A DNA stretch of 64,000 nt from Moorella glycerini (GTDB taxonomy: Bacteria; Bacillota; DSM-521; Neomoorellales; Neomoorellaceae). Below the pieces are notes generated by a model. It was not told the origin of the DNA and did not search any database. It saw nothing but the letters and a program-made list of their open reading frames with translations. A program made the position numbers and the translations under genes. This document shows, piece by piece, positions 1 through 8,655 of the stretch; the stretch's first letter is position 1, and each line of letters opens with the position of its first letter. Location of the stretch: the NCBI RefSeq assembly GCF_009735625.1, contig NZ_CP046244.1, positions 3,422,909-3,486,908 on the forward strand, read 5' to 3'.

Positions 1-1101
1 ACGGCCGCGGCCCCGAGCCGGCCCAGGTATGTGGTCTGCAACGCCGACGAGGGCGATCCCGGTGCTTTTATGGATCGCAGCATCCTGGAGGGTGATCCCC
101 ACAGTGTCCTGGAAGGGATGGCCATCGCTGGTTATGCTATTGGCGCTAAGCAGGGCTATGTCTACGTCCGGGCCGAGTACCCCATCGCCGTTGACCGTCT
201 GGAAAGGGCTATCCGCCAGGCGTGCCGCGCCGGCCTCCTGGGGGATAACATCCTTGGTACAGGGTTTTCTTTTAACATTGAGATCCGGCTCGGAGCCGGG
301 GCCTTCGTGTGCGGCGAAGAAACGGCACTCCTTCGCTCCATCGAAGGCCGCCGGGGCGAACCGCGGCCACGGCCTCCCTACCCGGCCCAGGCCGGCCTCT
401 GGGGCAAGCCCACCGTAGTCAATAACGTCGAAACCCTGGCCAACGTACCGGTGATTATCCGTAAAGGTGCGGAATGGTACGCCTCCTTCGGTACCAAAGG
501 CAGCAAAGGCACCAAGGTCTTCTCCCTGGCCGGCAGTATCAACAACACCGGGCTCATCGAGGTGCCCATGGGCACCACCCTGCGGGAGATAATTTTTGGC
601 ATCGGCGGTGGTATTCCCGGCGGGAAAAAGTTTAAAGCCGTGCAGACGGGCGGTCCTTCCGGGGGTTGCCTCCCGGAGGAGATGCTGGATACCCCTGTTG
701 ACTATGAAGCCCTGACGGAAGCCGGCTCCATTATGGGCTCCGGCGGGCTCATTGTCATGGATGAAAGCGACTGTATGGTAGATATTGCCCGCTTTTACCT
801 GGAGTTTTCCCAGGACGAGTCCTGCGGCCGCTGCACTCCCTGCCGCGTGGGAACCAAACGCCTGCTGGAGATCTTAAAGCGCATTACTTCCGGAGAGGGC
901 TCCATGGGTGATCTCAAGCTCCTGGAAGACTTGAGCCACGACGTTAAAGAGGCCTCCCTCTGCGGTCTGGGCCAGACGGCGCCCAATCCCATCCTTTCTA
1001 CCCTGCGGTATTTCCGCCACGAGTACGAGGCCCACGTCCGGGATAAATACTGCCCGGCCGGGGTATGCCGCAATTTAACGCAACGGCCAGTTCTTCACTA
1101 A
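1..1101 (+). CDS. hydB: Electron-bifurcating [FeFe]-hydrogenase, NADH/flavin subunit HydB (5' partial)
   Basis: The frame is open from base 1 (visible residues begin [20 protein letters not shown]), so the start lies upstream. The visible part is the NuoF-like FMN/NADH core: the FMN-binding stretch [14 protein letters not shown] near visible residue 99, and the NADH_4Fe4S cluster motif [12 protein letters not shown] near residue 273 with its fourth Cys in SLCGLG. In this family the subunit passes electrons between NADH, FMN and the iron-sulfur chain of HydA in a soluble cytoplasmic complex. The gene lies 83 bases upstream of hydA on the same strand, presumably in one operon. It ends shortly after CPAGVC with a ten-residue tail ([10 protein letters not shown]), without the two C-terminal [4Fe-4S] motifs that many HydB proteins carry. 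The family call is secure. The symbol rests on the hydA neighbour. Confidence 0.92.
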   Translation, partial: TAAAPSRPRYVVCNADEGDPGAFMDRSILEGDPHSVLEGMAIAGYAIGAKQGYVYVRAEYPIAVDRLERAIRQACRAGLLGDNILGTGFSFNIEIRLGAGAFVCGEETALLRSIEGRRGEPRPRPPYPAQAGLWGKPTVVNNVETLANVPVIIRKGAEWYASFGTKGSKGTKVFSLAGSINNTGLIEVPMGTTLREIIFGIGGGIPGGKKFKAVQTGGPSGGCLPEEMLDTPVDYEALTEAGSIMGSGGLIVMDESDCMVDIARFYLEFSQDESCGRCTPCRVGTKRLLEILKRITSGEGSMGDLKLLEDLSHDVKEASLCGLGQTAPNPILSTLRYFRHEYEAHVRDKYCPAGVCRNLTQRPVLH

Positions 1102-1184
1102 ACCCGTGCCCGAGAGTAAGCCCCAGATCGCTTCGTGAGGATTTTGTGCGAGCGCAAACCAAGCCAGGGTAAAGGAGCAATCTT

Positions 1185-3032
1185 ATGCCTGCTGACAAAC
1201 TCACCTTCGAACCAGTTTCCCCCGTTGGCCGGGAGGAAGACGCCACCCGCCCCGTCGCAAGGAAAAAGGTACGCTTCTGGATTGACGGCCGGGAAGTCGT
1301 GGCTGAGGAAGGTATTTCTGTCCTGGAGGCCGCCCACCGGGTGGGGATTGAGATTCCCAGCCTCTGTTACCTGAAAAACATCAATGAGATCGGCGCCTGC
1401 CGGGTGTGCCTGGTGGAAATAGAGGGTTCCAAAAACCTCCAGGCGGCCTGCGTGTACCCTGTCTCTGCCGGCCTCAAAGTCCGTACCAGCACGCCCCGGG
1501 TCCTCCGGGCCCGCCGCACCGTGGTGGAACTCCTGCTCTCCGATCACCACCGGGAGTGCACTAACTGCATCCGCAATCTCAACTGTGAGTTGCAGCACCT
1601 GGCCGATACCTTGGGGATCCGCAACATTCGCTTTACCGGCGAAACCTCCAACTACCCCATTTTCAATAACAACCCTTTTATCGTCCGCGATTATAATAAA
1701 TGTATTAAATGCCGGCGCTGTGAGGCCATCTGCAGCAAGGTCCAGGAAGTCCATGTCTATTCTGCCCAGAACCGGGGATTTAACACCGTCATTGCCCCGG
1801 CCTTTATGAAAGACCTTGCCGAAGTCGCCTGTATCACCTGTGGCCAGTGCGTCATCGCCTGCCCCACGGCTTCCCTGGTGGAAAAGGAGTGCATTGATGA
1901 AGTCTGGCAAGCCCTGGAAGACCCGGACAAATATGTGGTCGTCCAGACCGCTCCTTCCATCCAGGTTACCCTGGGAGAAGTGTTTGGTCTACCGGTGGGC
2001 ACTGTGATTACGGGTAAACTGGTAGCCAGCTTACGACGGCTGGGCTTTGACCGGGTTTTCGCCACCGATTTTACGGCTGATCTGACCATTATAGAAGAGG
2101 CCCATGAACTCCTGGAACGGCTGGAAGGCCGCGGCGGGCCCCTCCCTCTCCTCTCCTCCTGTAGCCCGGGGTGGATCAAGTTCTGCGAGCATTTCTACCC
2201 GGAATTTATCCCCAACCTTTCTACCTGCAAGTCACCCCATGAAATGTTCGGGGCCATTACCAAGACTTATTTTGCCCAGAAAGAAGGCCTGGACCCGAAA
2301 AAAATAGTGGTTGTGGCCGTCATGCCCTGCACGGCCAAAAAGTTTGAAGCCAGCCGCCCGGAAATGGGCAGCGGCGAATGGAAGGATGTCGATTTTGTGC
2401 TGACTACCAGGGAGCTGGCACGGATGATCCGCCAGGCCGGCCTCAACTTCCGCCAGCTACCGGATGAAGAATACGACACCCCCTTAGGGATAGCCAGCGG
2501 CGCCGGCACCATTTTTGGCGCCACCGGCGGCGTCGTGGAAGCAGCCGTCAGGACGGCCTATGCCCTCACCCATGGCCGCGAAATGGGGGTAATCGACTTT
2601 GAAGAATTCCGGGGTATCAGCGGCGTCAAAGAGGCCTGGGTAGAGTTAAAGGGAAGAAGGATCAAAGTGGCCATTGCCCACGGTACCGGCAATGCCCGGA
2701 AAGTCCTCGACCGCATGAAGGCCGGTGAGCCGTTTGATTACGTGGAAATTATGGCCTGTCCGGGCGGCTGTGTCGGTGGCGGCGGGCAGCCTATCTTTGG
2801 CAGCCGGGACCACAAGGAGATCTCCTTGGACTACCGCCACAACCGGGCCGATGCCCTCTACCGCATCGACTACTCCCGCCGCATCCGCCTGTCCCATGAA
2901 AACCCGGCGGTGCAAAAAATATACGCCGAGTTTCTGGGCGCGCCCTTGAGCGAGACTGCGAATAAGCTTTTGCATACCCACTACACACCGCGGGGGCCTT
3001 TGCCGGGGTATGCGGTAAATCCAGTCCAGTAA
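1185..3032 (+). CDS. hydA: [FeFe]-hydrogenase catalytic subunit HydA
   Basis: 615 residues, starting at ATG after the ribosome-binding site AAAGGAG. Domains in order: a plant-type [2Fe-2S] domain (about residues 28-105); a His/Cys [4Fe-4S] site (H-x3-C-x2-C-x5-C in HHRECTNCIRNLNC, about 122-135); two [4Fe-4S] motifs (CIKCRRCEAIC and CITCGQCVIAC, about 168-222); then the H-cluster domain with L1 SSCSPGW (Cys326), L2 MPCTAKKFE (Cys382) and L3 MACPGGCVGGGGQP (Cys525, Cys529), and a C-terminal small-subunit-like segment. It makes or oxidises H2 and, with HydB and HydC, couples ferredoxin and NADH. L1 has Ser where many hydrogenases have a second Cys (TSCCP). I recall this Ser variant in multimeric NAD(P)-linked enzymes, but it should be checked. 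The modular layout supports the bifurcating type. Confidence 0.95.
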   Translation: MPADKLTFEPVSPVGREEDATRPVARKKVRFWIDGREVVAEEGISVLEAAHRVGIEIPSLCYLKNINEIGACRVCLVEIEGSKNLQAACVYPVSAGLKVRTSTPRVLRARRTVVELLLSDHHRECTNCIRNLNCELQHLADTLGIRNIRFTGETSNYPIFNNNPFIVRDYNKCIKCRRCEAICSKVQEVHVYSAQNRGFNTVIAPAFMKDLAEVACITCGQCVIACPTASLVEKECIDEVWQALEDPDKYVVVQTAPSIQVTLGEVFGLPVGTVITGKLVASLRRLGFDRVFATDFTADLTIIEEAHELLERLEGRGGPLPLLSSCSPGWIKFCEHFYPEFIPNLSTCKSPHEMFGAITKTYFAQKEGLDPKKIVVVAVMPCTAKKFEASRPEMGSGEWKDVDFVLTTRELARMIRQAGLNFRQLPDEEYDTPLGIASGAGTIFGATGGVVEAAVRTAYALTHGREMGVIDFEEFRGISGVKEAWVELKGRRIKVAIAHGTGNARKVLDRMKAGEPFDYVEIMACPGGCVGGGGQPIFGSRDHKEISLDYRHNRADALYRIDYSRRIRLSHENPAVQKIYAEFLGAPLSETANKLLHTHYTPRGPLPGYAVNPVQ

Positions 3033-3054
3033 ATTCGCGACCAGGCAAAGATGC

Positions 3055-3150
3055 CCCGGGGCGGCAGAACCCGCCTGCCATGGCCTGTTAAGGCTTTAGG
3101 CCCGTGGCTTTGCGCCCGCGCCTTTCGGTCGGGTTCGGGTCAAGACCACC
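3055..3150 (-). ncRNA. GEMM-I-like cyclic-di-GMP riboswitch, orphan and antisense-facing
   Basis: Read on the minus strand, 3113-3094 gives GCAAAGCCACGGGCCTAAAG, the most conserved part of GEMM-I aptamers. It is preceded by a GAAA-capped hairpin (near 3118-3132) and followed by a GGC-x-GCGGGTT-x-GCC hairpin (near 3086-3064), as in that class. No same-strand gene follows: downstream on the minus strand lies the antisense of hydA. The divergent plus-strand gene at 3261 would not be controlled by it in the usual way. It may be a relic, or it may gate an antisense transcript into hydA. The class call comes from motif recall, without a covariance-model search. Confidence 0.6.
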
Positions 3151-3192
3151 GGCTAACCTAAAAACTTAACTAAAAATTAATATAAAACTCCA

Positions 3193-3221
3193 TGGGCAAA
3201 TTTAGTAAAAAAGGGTATAAT
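3193..3221 (+). promoter_or_regulatory. Promoter for the 3261-4498 gene pair
   Basis: A perfect -10 TATAAT at 3216-3221 lies 17 bases after a weak -35 TGGGCA at 3193-3198, about 40 bases before the start of the unknown gene at 3261. This suggests the diguanylate cyclase pair is transcribed separately from the hydrogenase genes. Confidence 0.5.
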
Positions 3222-3260
3222 AGATGATGTGTTTTTAGGCAGGAAAGGAGGCCATCTTTT

Positions 3261-3626
3261 TTGTTACCCCAGGAAACGTCCCGCTCGCCGGAACCACAGC
3301 GTAAAGCCGACATCACCATAAAATTATCTGAATTCGAGATTCCTCCTATGCAGGACATCTTGCTCGTCGGTAAAAGAGCCCCTATCGGTCCCGAAGCCGT
3401 CAGGCGGATGGTTGATGCAGTCTCACCGGAACAGTATGAGATAGTCCGTCTCAACCATGAAGTTTTTGAAGCAGTAGTAGTAAAAAAATCTCTCTTAAAA
3501 CTTCTACCCAAAGAAAAGCTTTTGCCAGTTGTAATCGATGAAGGAAACCGCATCGCCGACGACAACATGGTGGTTAAAGCCCAGATAAATATTACCATCC
3601 AGATCAGCAGGACGGTGGATTTGTAG
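3261..3626 (+). CDS. Hypothetical protein coupled to a CBS-GGDEF gene
   Basis: 121 residues from a TTG start placed about 10 bases after the strong ribosome-binding site AAAGGAGG. I recognise no family. The protein has no signal peptide or membrane segment. It starts with a charged, Pro-rich tail, followed by a mixed alpha/beta-looking region rich in Val, Ile and Lys (for example VVVKKSLLKLLPKEKLLPVV). Its stop TAG overlaps the GTG start of the next gene by one base (TAGTG), a sign of translational coupling, so it probably works with that CBS-GGDEF protein. A sensory or partner role is inference only. Confidence 0.7.
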   Translation: MLPQETSRSPEPQRKADITIKLSEFEIPPMQDILLVGKRAPIGPEAVRRMVDAVSPEQYEIVRLNHEVFEAVVVKKSLLKLLPKEKLLPVVIDEGNRIADDNMVVKAQINITIQISRTVDL

Positions 3627-4498
3627 TGCCCACGGTAGAAGGCCTGATAAGCCAGAAGCTTTATACCATCGACCCTCTGGCCAGTGTCGGCCGGGCGGCA
3701 TCCATCATGGAACGTTATGGTATAGGTAGTCTACCGGTAATAGAAGAGGGAAAACTGGTAGGCATCATCACTTCCAGGGATATAAGAAGATCTCACCCCA
3801 ACCGCCTGGTTGCCGATGCCATGACCAGCAAAGTGATCACTGTACCGCCAACAACTTGCCTCACAGAAGCGCAAAAATTAATGGCAAAATATAAAATCGA
3901 GCGTCTGGTAGTTACCAGAGAAAGTGATATTATTGGCATCGTTACCCGCGCCCAAATTATGTCGGAATTGGGGAAACATACCGATAGTCTTACCGGGTTA
4001 AATAAAGCCGAAATCTTTTACGAAAAGGCCCTGGAGTTATTAAAAGAAGGCCAGGAGATTGCGGTAATCTTCCTGGACTTAGATAACTTCGGCTTCATTA
4101 ATAAAGAGTATGGCCATATCTATGGCGACAATGTCCTGCGCCAGACTGCTTTAATCTTAAATAGCTTAATCGACAGCAATAGGGATACTTTATGTCGTTA
4201 TGCCGGGGACGAATTTGCCGCCGTTACTACCAGGCCCCTGGCCGAAGCCGAAAAACTTGCCCGGCAAATGGTCCTGGACCTTGCTAATGAAAACTGGCCA
4301 GGGAAAATAAAGGTCGCCATTTCTGCCGGCGTAGCCGGAGGCCGCTGCTCAGAACTACGCAGTTCTGGTGAAGATAGTAGTTACATAGTCAAATACCTGG
4401 TCAATATGGCCAGCCTGGCTTCAACCAGAGCCAAAAAACTGAAAAAACCGGTAGTAGCTGTAGAGGCAATTGAGCTTAAAGAAACTGTAGGTATGTAG
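3626..4498 (+). CDS. CBS-pair and GGDEF domain protein (putative diguanylate cyclase)
   Basis: 290 residues from a GTG start that overlaps the upstream stop codon. The N-terminal 120 residues hold two CBS motifs (MERYGIGSLPVIEEGKLVGI and a second ending DIIGIVTR), which usually bind adenine nucleotides. The rest is a GGDEF domain with the active-site loop CRYAGDEF, in which the first Gly is Ala. No RxxD inhibitory site precedes it. GGDEF proteins make c-di-GMP from two GTP. The AGDEF variant is active in some proteins, so activity is plausible but unproven. There are no membrane segments. The likely role is to link cell energy state to c-di-GMP level. Confidence 0.88.
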   Translation: MPTVEGLISQKLYTIDPLASVGRAASIMERYGIGSLPVIEEGKLVGIITSRDIRRSHPNRLVADAMTSKVITVPPTTCLTEAQKLMAKYKIERLVVTRESDIIGIVTRAQIMSELGKHTDSLTGLNKAEIFYEKALELLKEGQEIAVIFLDLDNFGFINKEYGHIYGDNVLRQTALILNSLIDSNRDTLCRYAGDEFAAVTTRPLAEAEKLARQMVLDLANENWPGKIKVAISAGVAGGRCSELRSSGEDSSYIVKYLVNMASLASTRAKKLKKPVVAVEAIELKETVGM

Positions 4499-4537
4499 TA
4501 TATTAGCCTGCGGGAGGTACTGGCCGGCAAAAACTGA

Positions 4538-6391
4538 TTACCAGGAAATTTTCTTTCCCATCTTCTCCTGGTACATTAAGAGGTCGCTTTCTTTAAGCAC
4601 TTCTTCCCATTTCCTGGTGCTTTCCGGTTCCCAGGTGGCAATCCCAAAGCTCAGGCTTAACTTGAAGCCCTCAGGATATCCCTCTTCCCTGGCACCAGCA
4701 TTAAATGCCGCAATTTCTTCTTTTACCCGCGCAATTACTTTGCTAGCTCCCGGGCCATCCGTTTCCGGTAGTACCAGGAGGAACTCATCGCCGCCATACC
4801 GGAAAGCCAGGTCGCTTTCCCGGACTGAGCTTTGCAAATAGCGGGCAACCAGCTTGAGCACTTCATCGCCCATCAGGTGCGAGTAACGATCGTTAATCTC
4901 CTTAAAGTCATCAATATCAATCATGATAAAAGTGATGGGGTGACCGTACCGGCCAGCCCGCTCCACTTCCTGTTTTATCCTGTTGTTAAAATAGCAACGG
5001 TTATAAAGACCTGTTAGCGCATCCTCTGTAGCCTGCCTGAGGAGTTCCTGTTCCAGTTCTTTTAGCTGGGTAATATCGCTGAAGACGGCCAGCTTTTTGT
5101 TGCCCGTAGTTTCCCCCTCTTTAATGGCCACCCAGGTAACTTTAACGGTCTTAATCTCCCCCGACCTGGCCCGCATTTGCCCTTCGTAAGACAACGCCTT
5201 GCCTCCCGGATGAGCCGGCACCAGTTCCGCCGGTTCCGCCTGGCGCCGGACGAGAAAATTATCCATATTTTTCCCTAGCAGTTCAACCTCCGCGTAGCCA
5301 AGGAGCGAACTAAGGGCCGGGTTTACATATTCAATATTGTTAGCGGCATCTATAAGCGCTACGCCTTCCCCCAGGGCTTCAATAAGGGTCCGGTAGTGTT
5401 CTTCCGATTTTTTTAAAGCCCTTTCAGCTTCCTGCCGCTTCTCTTCGGTTTCCAGGGCGCAGAGGGCATAGGCCAGGGCTCCGGCCAGGCGTTCCAGCAG
5501 CCTTATCTCTTCGTCGCCAAAGGCGTTCTTTAAAAACGAGTAAACGGAAATAATCCCCAGAACCCTGTCCCTGTAAAGCAGGGGTATCGAGGCCGTAGAG
5601 GCATACCCCCTTTTCAGGGCTTCCTGGCTGTAAAAGCGATAGCGGGGATCGGTGGCTATATCTTTAATGACAACCGTACGCTTCGTTTTTATCGCCGTAC
5701 CCGTGGGACCCCTGCCGGTTTCTGTTTCATCCCAGGTGACAGTTATGGTGTCCAGGTAACCCGCCTCAAACCCGGCATAAGCTGCGGGCAGGACTCTTTT
5801 GCTTTCTTCTTCGATCAGGCCGATCCAGATAAATTTGTAACCACGCGCTGCAGTCAGCCCACGGCAAACTTCTTGCAACAGCCGTGTCTTGTTTTTTGCC
5901 ATGATGATGGATTGTAAGACTTCGGTAACACAACTGTATATTCCCTGGAGATAGTCTCTTTGTTCTTCCGCAATTTTAAACTTGCTAATATCGCGTACCG
6001 TGATAAATGCTCCCAAAAATTTGCCTCTGTTAAAAATAGGATTTGCCACCACTGATAGATAGGCAGCTTTTCCGTAAATGGATTTGAAAGGAATTTCTAG
6101 AAATTGTGGCCAGTTTTCCGGCGGCCTGGCTAACAGGTTCTCGAGCTGCGCTTCCTGGATAGAAGGAATAGTCCTTATATCAACGCCGATGGTTACTGGT
6201 TCCTCATGCTCTTGCAGGCCTAAGATTTGTTTCATTGCCGGGTTCATGTACATAATCCTGAACTGGCGATCCAGCCTGATTATCCCCAGAGGACAACAGG
6301 TCATAAATTTTTCCAATTCTTCCCTGGCCTTAAGATTGTCGCGAACTTCAGAGAACAGGCGATAAATAAAACTCCGGATTCTTCCAATCAT
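4538..6391 (-). CDS. PAS-GAF-PAS-GGDEF sensor diguanylate cyclase
   Basis: 617 residues, ATG preceded by GAGGGATAAA. In order: a PAS domain (about 25-145), a GAF domain (about 150-315, with the typical HLLP-like region AASIPLLYRDRVLGIISVYS), a coiled linker, a second PAS (about 325-445), and a GGDEF domain (about 450-617). The catalytic loop is canonical (FRYGGDEFLLVLPE) and the RESD motif five residues before it fits the product-inhibition I-site. No membrane helices, so it is a cytoplasmic sensor making c-di-GMP. The gene converges on the CBS-GGDEF gene with a 39-base gap. The ligand is not evident. Confidence 0.92.
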   Translation of the reverse strand: MIGRIRSFIYRLFSEVRDNLKAREELEKFMTCCPLGIIRLDRQFRIMYMNPAMKQILGLQEHEEPVTIGVDIRTIPSIQEAQLENLLARPPENWPQFLEIPFKSIYGKAAYLSVVANPIFNRGKFLGAFITVRDISKFKIAEEQRDYLQGIYSCVTEVLQSIIMAKNKTRLLQEVCRGLTAARGYKFIWIGLIEEESKRVLPAAYAGFEAGYLDTITVTWDETETGRGPTGTAIKTKRTVVIKDIATDPRYRFYSQEALKRGYASTASIPLLYRDRVLGIISVYSFLKNAFGDEEIRLLERLAGALAYALCALETEEKRQEAERALKKSEEHYRTLIEALGEGVALIDAANNIEYVNPALSSLLGYAEVELLGKNMDNFLVRRQAEPAELVPAHPGGKALSYEGQMRARSGEIKTVKVTWVAIKEGETTGNKKLAVFSDITQLKELEQELLRQATEDALTGLYNRCYFNNRIKQEVERAGRYGHPITFIMIDIDDFKEINDRYSHLMGDEVLKLVARYLQSSVRESDLAFRYGGDEFLLVLPETDGPGASKVIARVKEEIAAFNAGAREEGYPEGFKLSLSFGIATWEPESTRKWEEVLKESDLLMYQEKMGKKISW

Positions 6392-6639
6392 TTTATCCCT
6401 CTTCTACGGCAAAACAACCCTTTAAGCGTAAATGGCAGCAGTCTTTTCTATAATATCCTGGTATGACAAAAATATGTAACCGCTTTGCATATAAAAACAG
6501 CAGGCGGCTTCATCATTCCTGCCGTTGAGGCACATCTGTCCTGGTTTAGCTGGTAAAGGTACTCCACCAGTTATTAAATCCTGTTGGCTTACTTTCTATC
6601 ATTATTTTATCCTCACGGGTGTAATAATGCAATTAGAAA
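6392..6639. other. Intergenic region, upstream of the PAS-GGDEF gene
   Basis: This AT-rich stretch is the 5' flank of the minus-strand GGDEF gene. A TATTAT box is visible on the minus strand near 6455, without a convincing -35. I see no gene here. Confidence 0.4.
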
Positions 6640-6676
6640 ATGGAAAAGAAAAAGCCGGTGAAGATTTATCACCGGC
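6640..6676 (-). terminator. Rho-independent terminator of the ABC exporter operon
   Basis: GCCGGTGA (6654-6661) pairs with TCACCGGC (6669-6676) across a 7-base loop. On the minus strand the stem is followed by a T-rich tract (complement of 6640-6653). It lies 20 bases past the end of the permease gene. Confidence 0.8.
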
Positions 6677-6696
6677 AAAAGGAAAGATATGGCCGC

Positions 6697-7701
6697 CTAG
6701 CCGGCCCGTATTTCCTGGCGCATAAAGAAGTAATAGGCCAGGGCAAAGATCAGCATAGTAGCGGCGATAAGCCCTACCAGGTGCGGCCAGATGAGCAGCA
6801 GGCTCTGGTCCAGTGGCAGGCTCCCCGGGATGGCCCCTTCCAGCTGCTGCACCAGTACCGGCCCCAGGGTCCGTACCCCCGGGTTGAGGAGGGTTACCGT
6901 AGCCTCATCATAAAGGGTTGTCGGCGACAGGCGGCTGAGATCCTGTTTTAAGGTGGCGTTATGCAGGATCCGGGCCGGCGCGGCGTCTTCACTTACCGGG
7001 AAGAGGCCGTCGGCGATGAGCCCTGCCAGCATCCCGGCGAAGAGGGCAAAAAACAGCCACACGGCTATACCCGCCAGGGCCGAGGTGGCCGTCTGGCGGA
7101 ACAATAAAGAAAAGAGGAGGGAGACACTCAACCAAAAAGCCACATAAATAATGGTGACCAGGAGGTAGATAAACAGCCGGCCGATTTCCTCCCCCGTGGG
7201 CGGAACGCCGATTAGCAGCAGCCCCAAACCGGCCACCAGGAACCCCAGGGCCAGGATGACCACGGCCAGAACTACCAGGCCGGCCAGGAACTTGCCGTTG
7301 ATAACATCGTCCCGGTAGATAGGCTGGGCCAGGAGACGGCTCAAGGTGCGCTTATTATGCTCGCCGTTGATGGCGTCAAAGCCCAGGGCCAGGCCCAGCA
7401 GGGGTCCCAAAAAAGAAATGAAGGTGATAAAAGGTGGCAGGGACCCGCCGCTGGTGGTAAACAGGCGCAGGAAGACAAACTGGGGGTCTCCTTCCCCGGC
7501 TGCCTGGCGGATGCTCTGGGCTGCTACGTAAAAGGCGCCTACGCCGGCTACGGCCACCAGGGAAACTAGAATCGTAAAGCGGGTGCTGCTCAGGTTGTCC
7601 GCCAGTTCCTTCTGGAAAACAGTTTTCAGCCCGCCGCTGAACCACTCCTGCTGCCGGAACCAGTCCAGCCAGTCTTTTGCCTTATCCTGCCATCGTGCCA
7701 T
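6697..7701 (-). CDS. ABC-2 type transporter permease
   Basis: 334 residues. I place the start at the ATG at 7701 ([15 protein letters not shown]), preceded by GGGAGGGATACC, which overlaps the end of the ATPase gene by 20 bases. After a cytoplasmic N-terminus there are about six hydrophobic segments (for example [18 protein letters not shown] and [17 protein letters not shown]), with the ABC-2 pattern [17 protein letters not shown] between helices 2 and 3. It forms the membrane channel of the exporter encoded by the two upstream genes. The last helix ends in a short basic tail. The substrate is unknown. Confidence 0.87.
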   Translation of the reverse strand: MARWQDKAKDWLDWFRQQEWFSGGLKTVFQKELADNLSSTRFTILVSLVAVAGVGAFYVAAQSIRQAAGEGDPQFVFLRLFTTSGGSLPPFITFISFLGPLLGLALGFDAINGEHNKRTLSRLLAQPIYRDDVINGKFLAGLVVLAVVILALGFLVAGLGLLLIGVPPTGEEIGRLFIYLLVTIIYVAFWLSVSLLFSLLFRQTATSALAGIAVWLFFALFAGMLAGLIADGLFPVSEDAAPARILHNATLKQDLSRLSPTTLYDEATVTLLNPGVRTLGPVLVQQLEGAIPGSLPLDQSLLLIWPHLVGLIAATMLIFALAYYFFMRQEIRAG

Positions 7702-8653
7702 GGTATCCCTCCCCCTGGAAGTACTCCCGGTATATATCGTCCAGGTCATAACCCCGGGCGCGTAAATAGAGCAGGGTAAAGCCATGGTTGGCCAGGTATG
7801 GCACCAGCTCGGGACGGATATCGCGGCCTGCGGCGCAGCGCAGCCGGATAAAGGCCCCGTGGCGCTCGACGGCGGTGACGCCCTGCAGGGACCGGAGGGC
7901 CGCTAAGAGGTTGTCATTGTCCGGCTGTGCCTGTAATTCTATCTCCAGGGGCTTGCCGGCCATGACCTGGTGCCCGAGTAAAGCTACCGGCCCGGCTGCC
8001 AGGAGCCTGCCGGCGACAAAAATCCCCACCCGGTCACAGATTTGCTGCACCTGGTGCAGCAAATGGGAAGAGAGGAGAACGGTTTTCCCTCCTTCCCGGG
8101 CCAGCCGGACAATAAGGGCCAGCAACTCCCGCACGCCCTCGGGGTCAATGCCCAGGGTGGGCTCATCAAGGATAATAATCGCCGGGTCCTTGACCATGAT
8201 ATCGGCAATGCCCAGCCGCTGGCGCATCCCGCGCGAAAACTCCTTCACCCTGCGGTGGGCGAAATTGCTCAAACCCACCTGCTCCAGGCTTAAAGCCACG
8301 CGTTTTTCAGCTTCGTCCGGGGGAATCTGATTCAGCCCGGCGGTATAGAGAAGATTCTCCCGGGCCGTCAGGTCGTCATAGAAGCCGACATTATCGGGCA
8401 GGTAGCCAACTATTCTCTTAACCTCCAGGGGGTGGCGGGTAGCATCCAGGCCATTGACCAGGGCCTGGCCGGACGTCGGCTCGGTCAACCCCAGGAGCAT
8501 CAATATCGTCGTCGTCTTACCGGCACCATTGGGCCCCAGGAGGCCAAAGATCTCCCCCTGCCTGATTTCCAGGTTGAGGTCCTGGACGGCAGTTATGGAG
8601 CCATAGCGCTTGGTAAGGTTGCGGGTGACAATGACCGCTGCCTGTCCTGCCAT
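7682..8653 (-). CDS. ABC transporter ATP-binding protein
   Basis: Start taken at the ATG at 8653 ([18 protein letters not shown]), two bases after the stop of the upstream gene; a GTG further upstream is possible but lies inside that gene. 323 residues with Walker [11 protein letters not shown], signature [13 protein letters not shown], Walker [15 protein letters not shown] and the H-loop SSHLL. The C-terminal 90 residues carry the accessory domain common in NatA/CcmA-type ABC-2 exporters. It powers the permease encoded immediately downstream. Confidence 0.92.
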   Translation of the reverse strand: MAGQAAVIVTRNLTKRYGSITAVQDLNLEIRQGEIFGLLGPNGAGKTTTILMLLGLTEPTSGQALVNGLDATRHPLEVKRIVGYLPDNVGFYDDLTARENLLYTAGLNQIPPDEAEKRVALSLEQVGLSNFAHRRVKEFSRGMRQRLGIADIMVKDPAIIILDEPTLGIDPEGVRELLALIVRLAREGGKTVLLSSHLLHQVQQICDRVGIFVAGRLLAAGPVALLGHQVMAGKPLEIELQAQPDNDNLLAALRSLQGVTAVERHGAFIRLRCAAGRDIRPELVPYLANHGFTLLYLRARGYDLDDIYREYFQGEGYHGTMAG

Positions 8654-8655
8654 GG

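Noticed and set aside
2791-3081. Minus-strand open frame directly downstream of the GEMM-like riboswitch (96 codons)
   Set aside because: It begins inside the aptamer, overlaps hydA in antisense, is Arg/Gly/Cys-rich and has no protein-like features; it is a shadow of the GC-rich coding strand.
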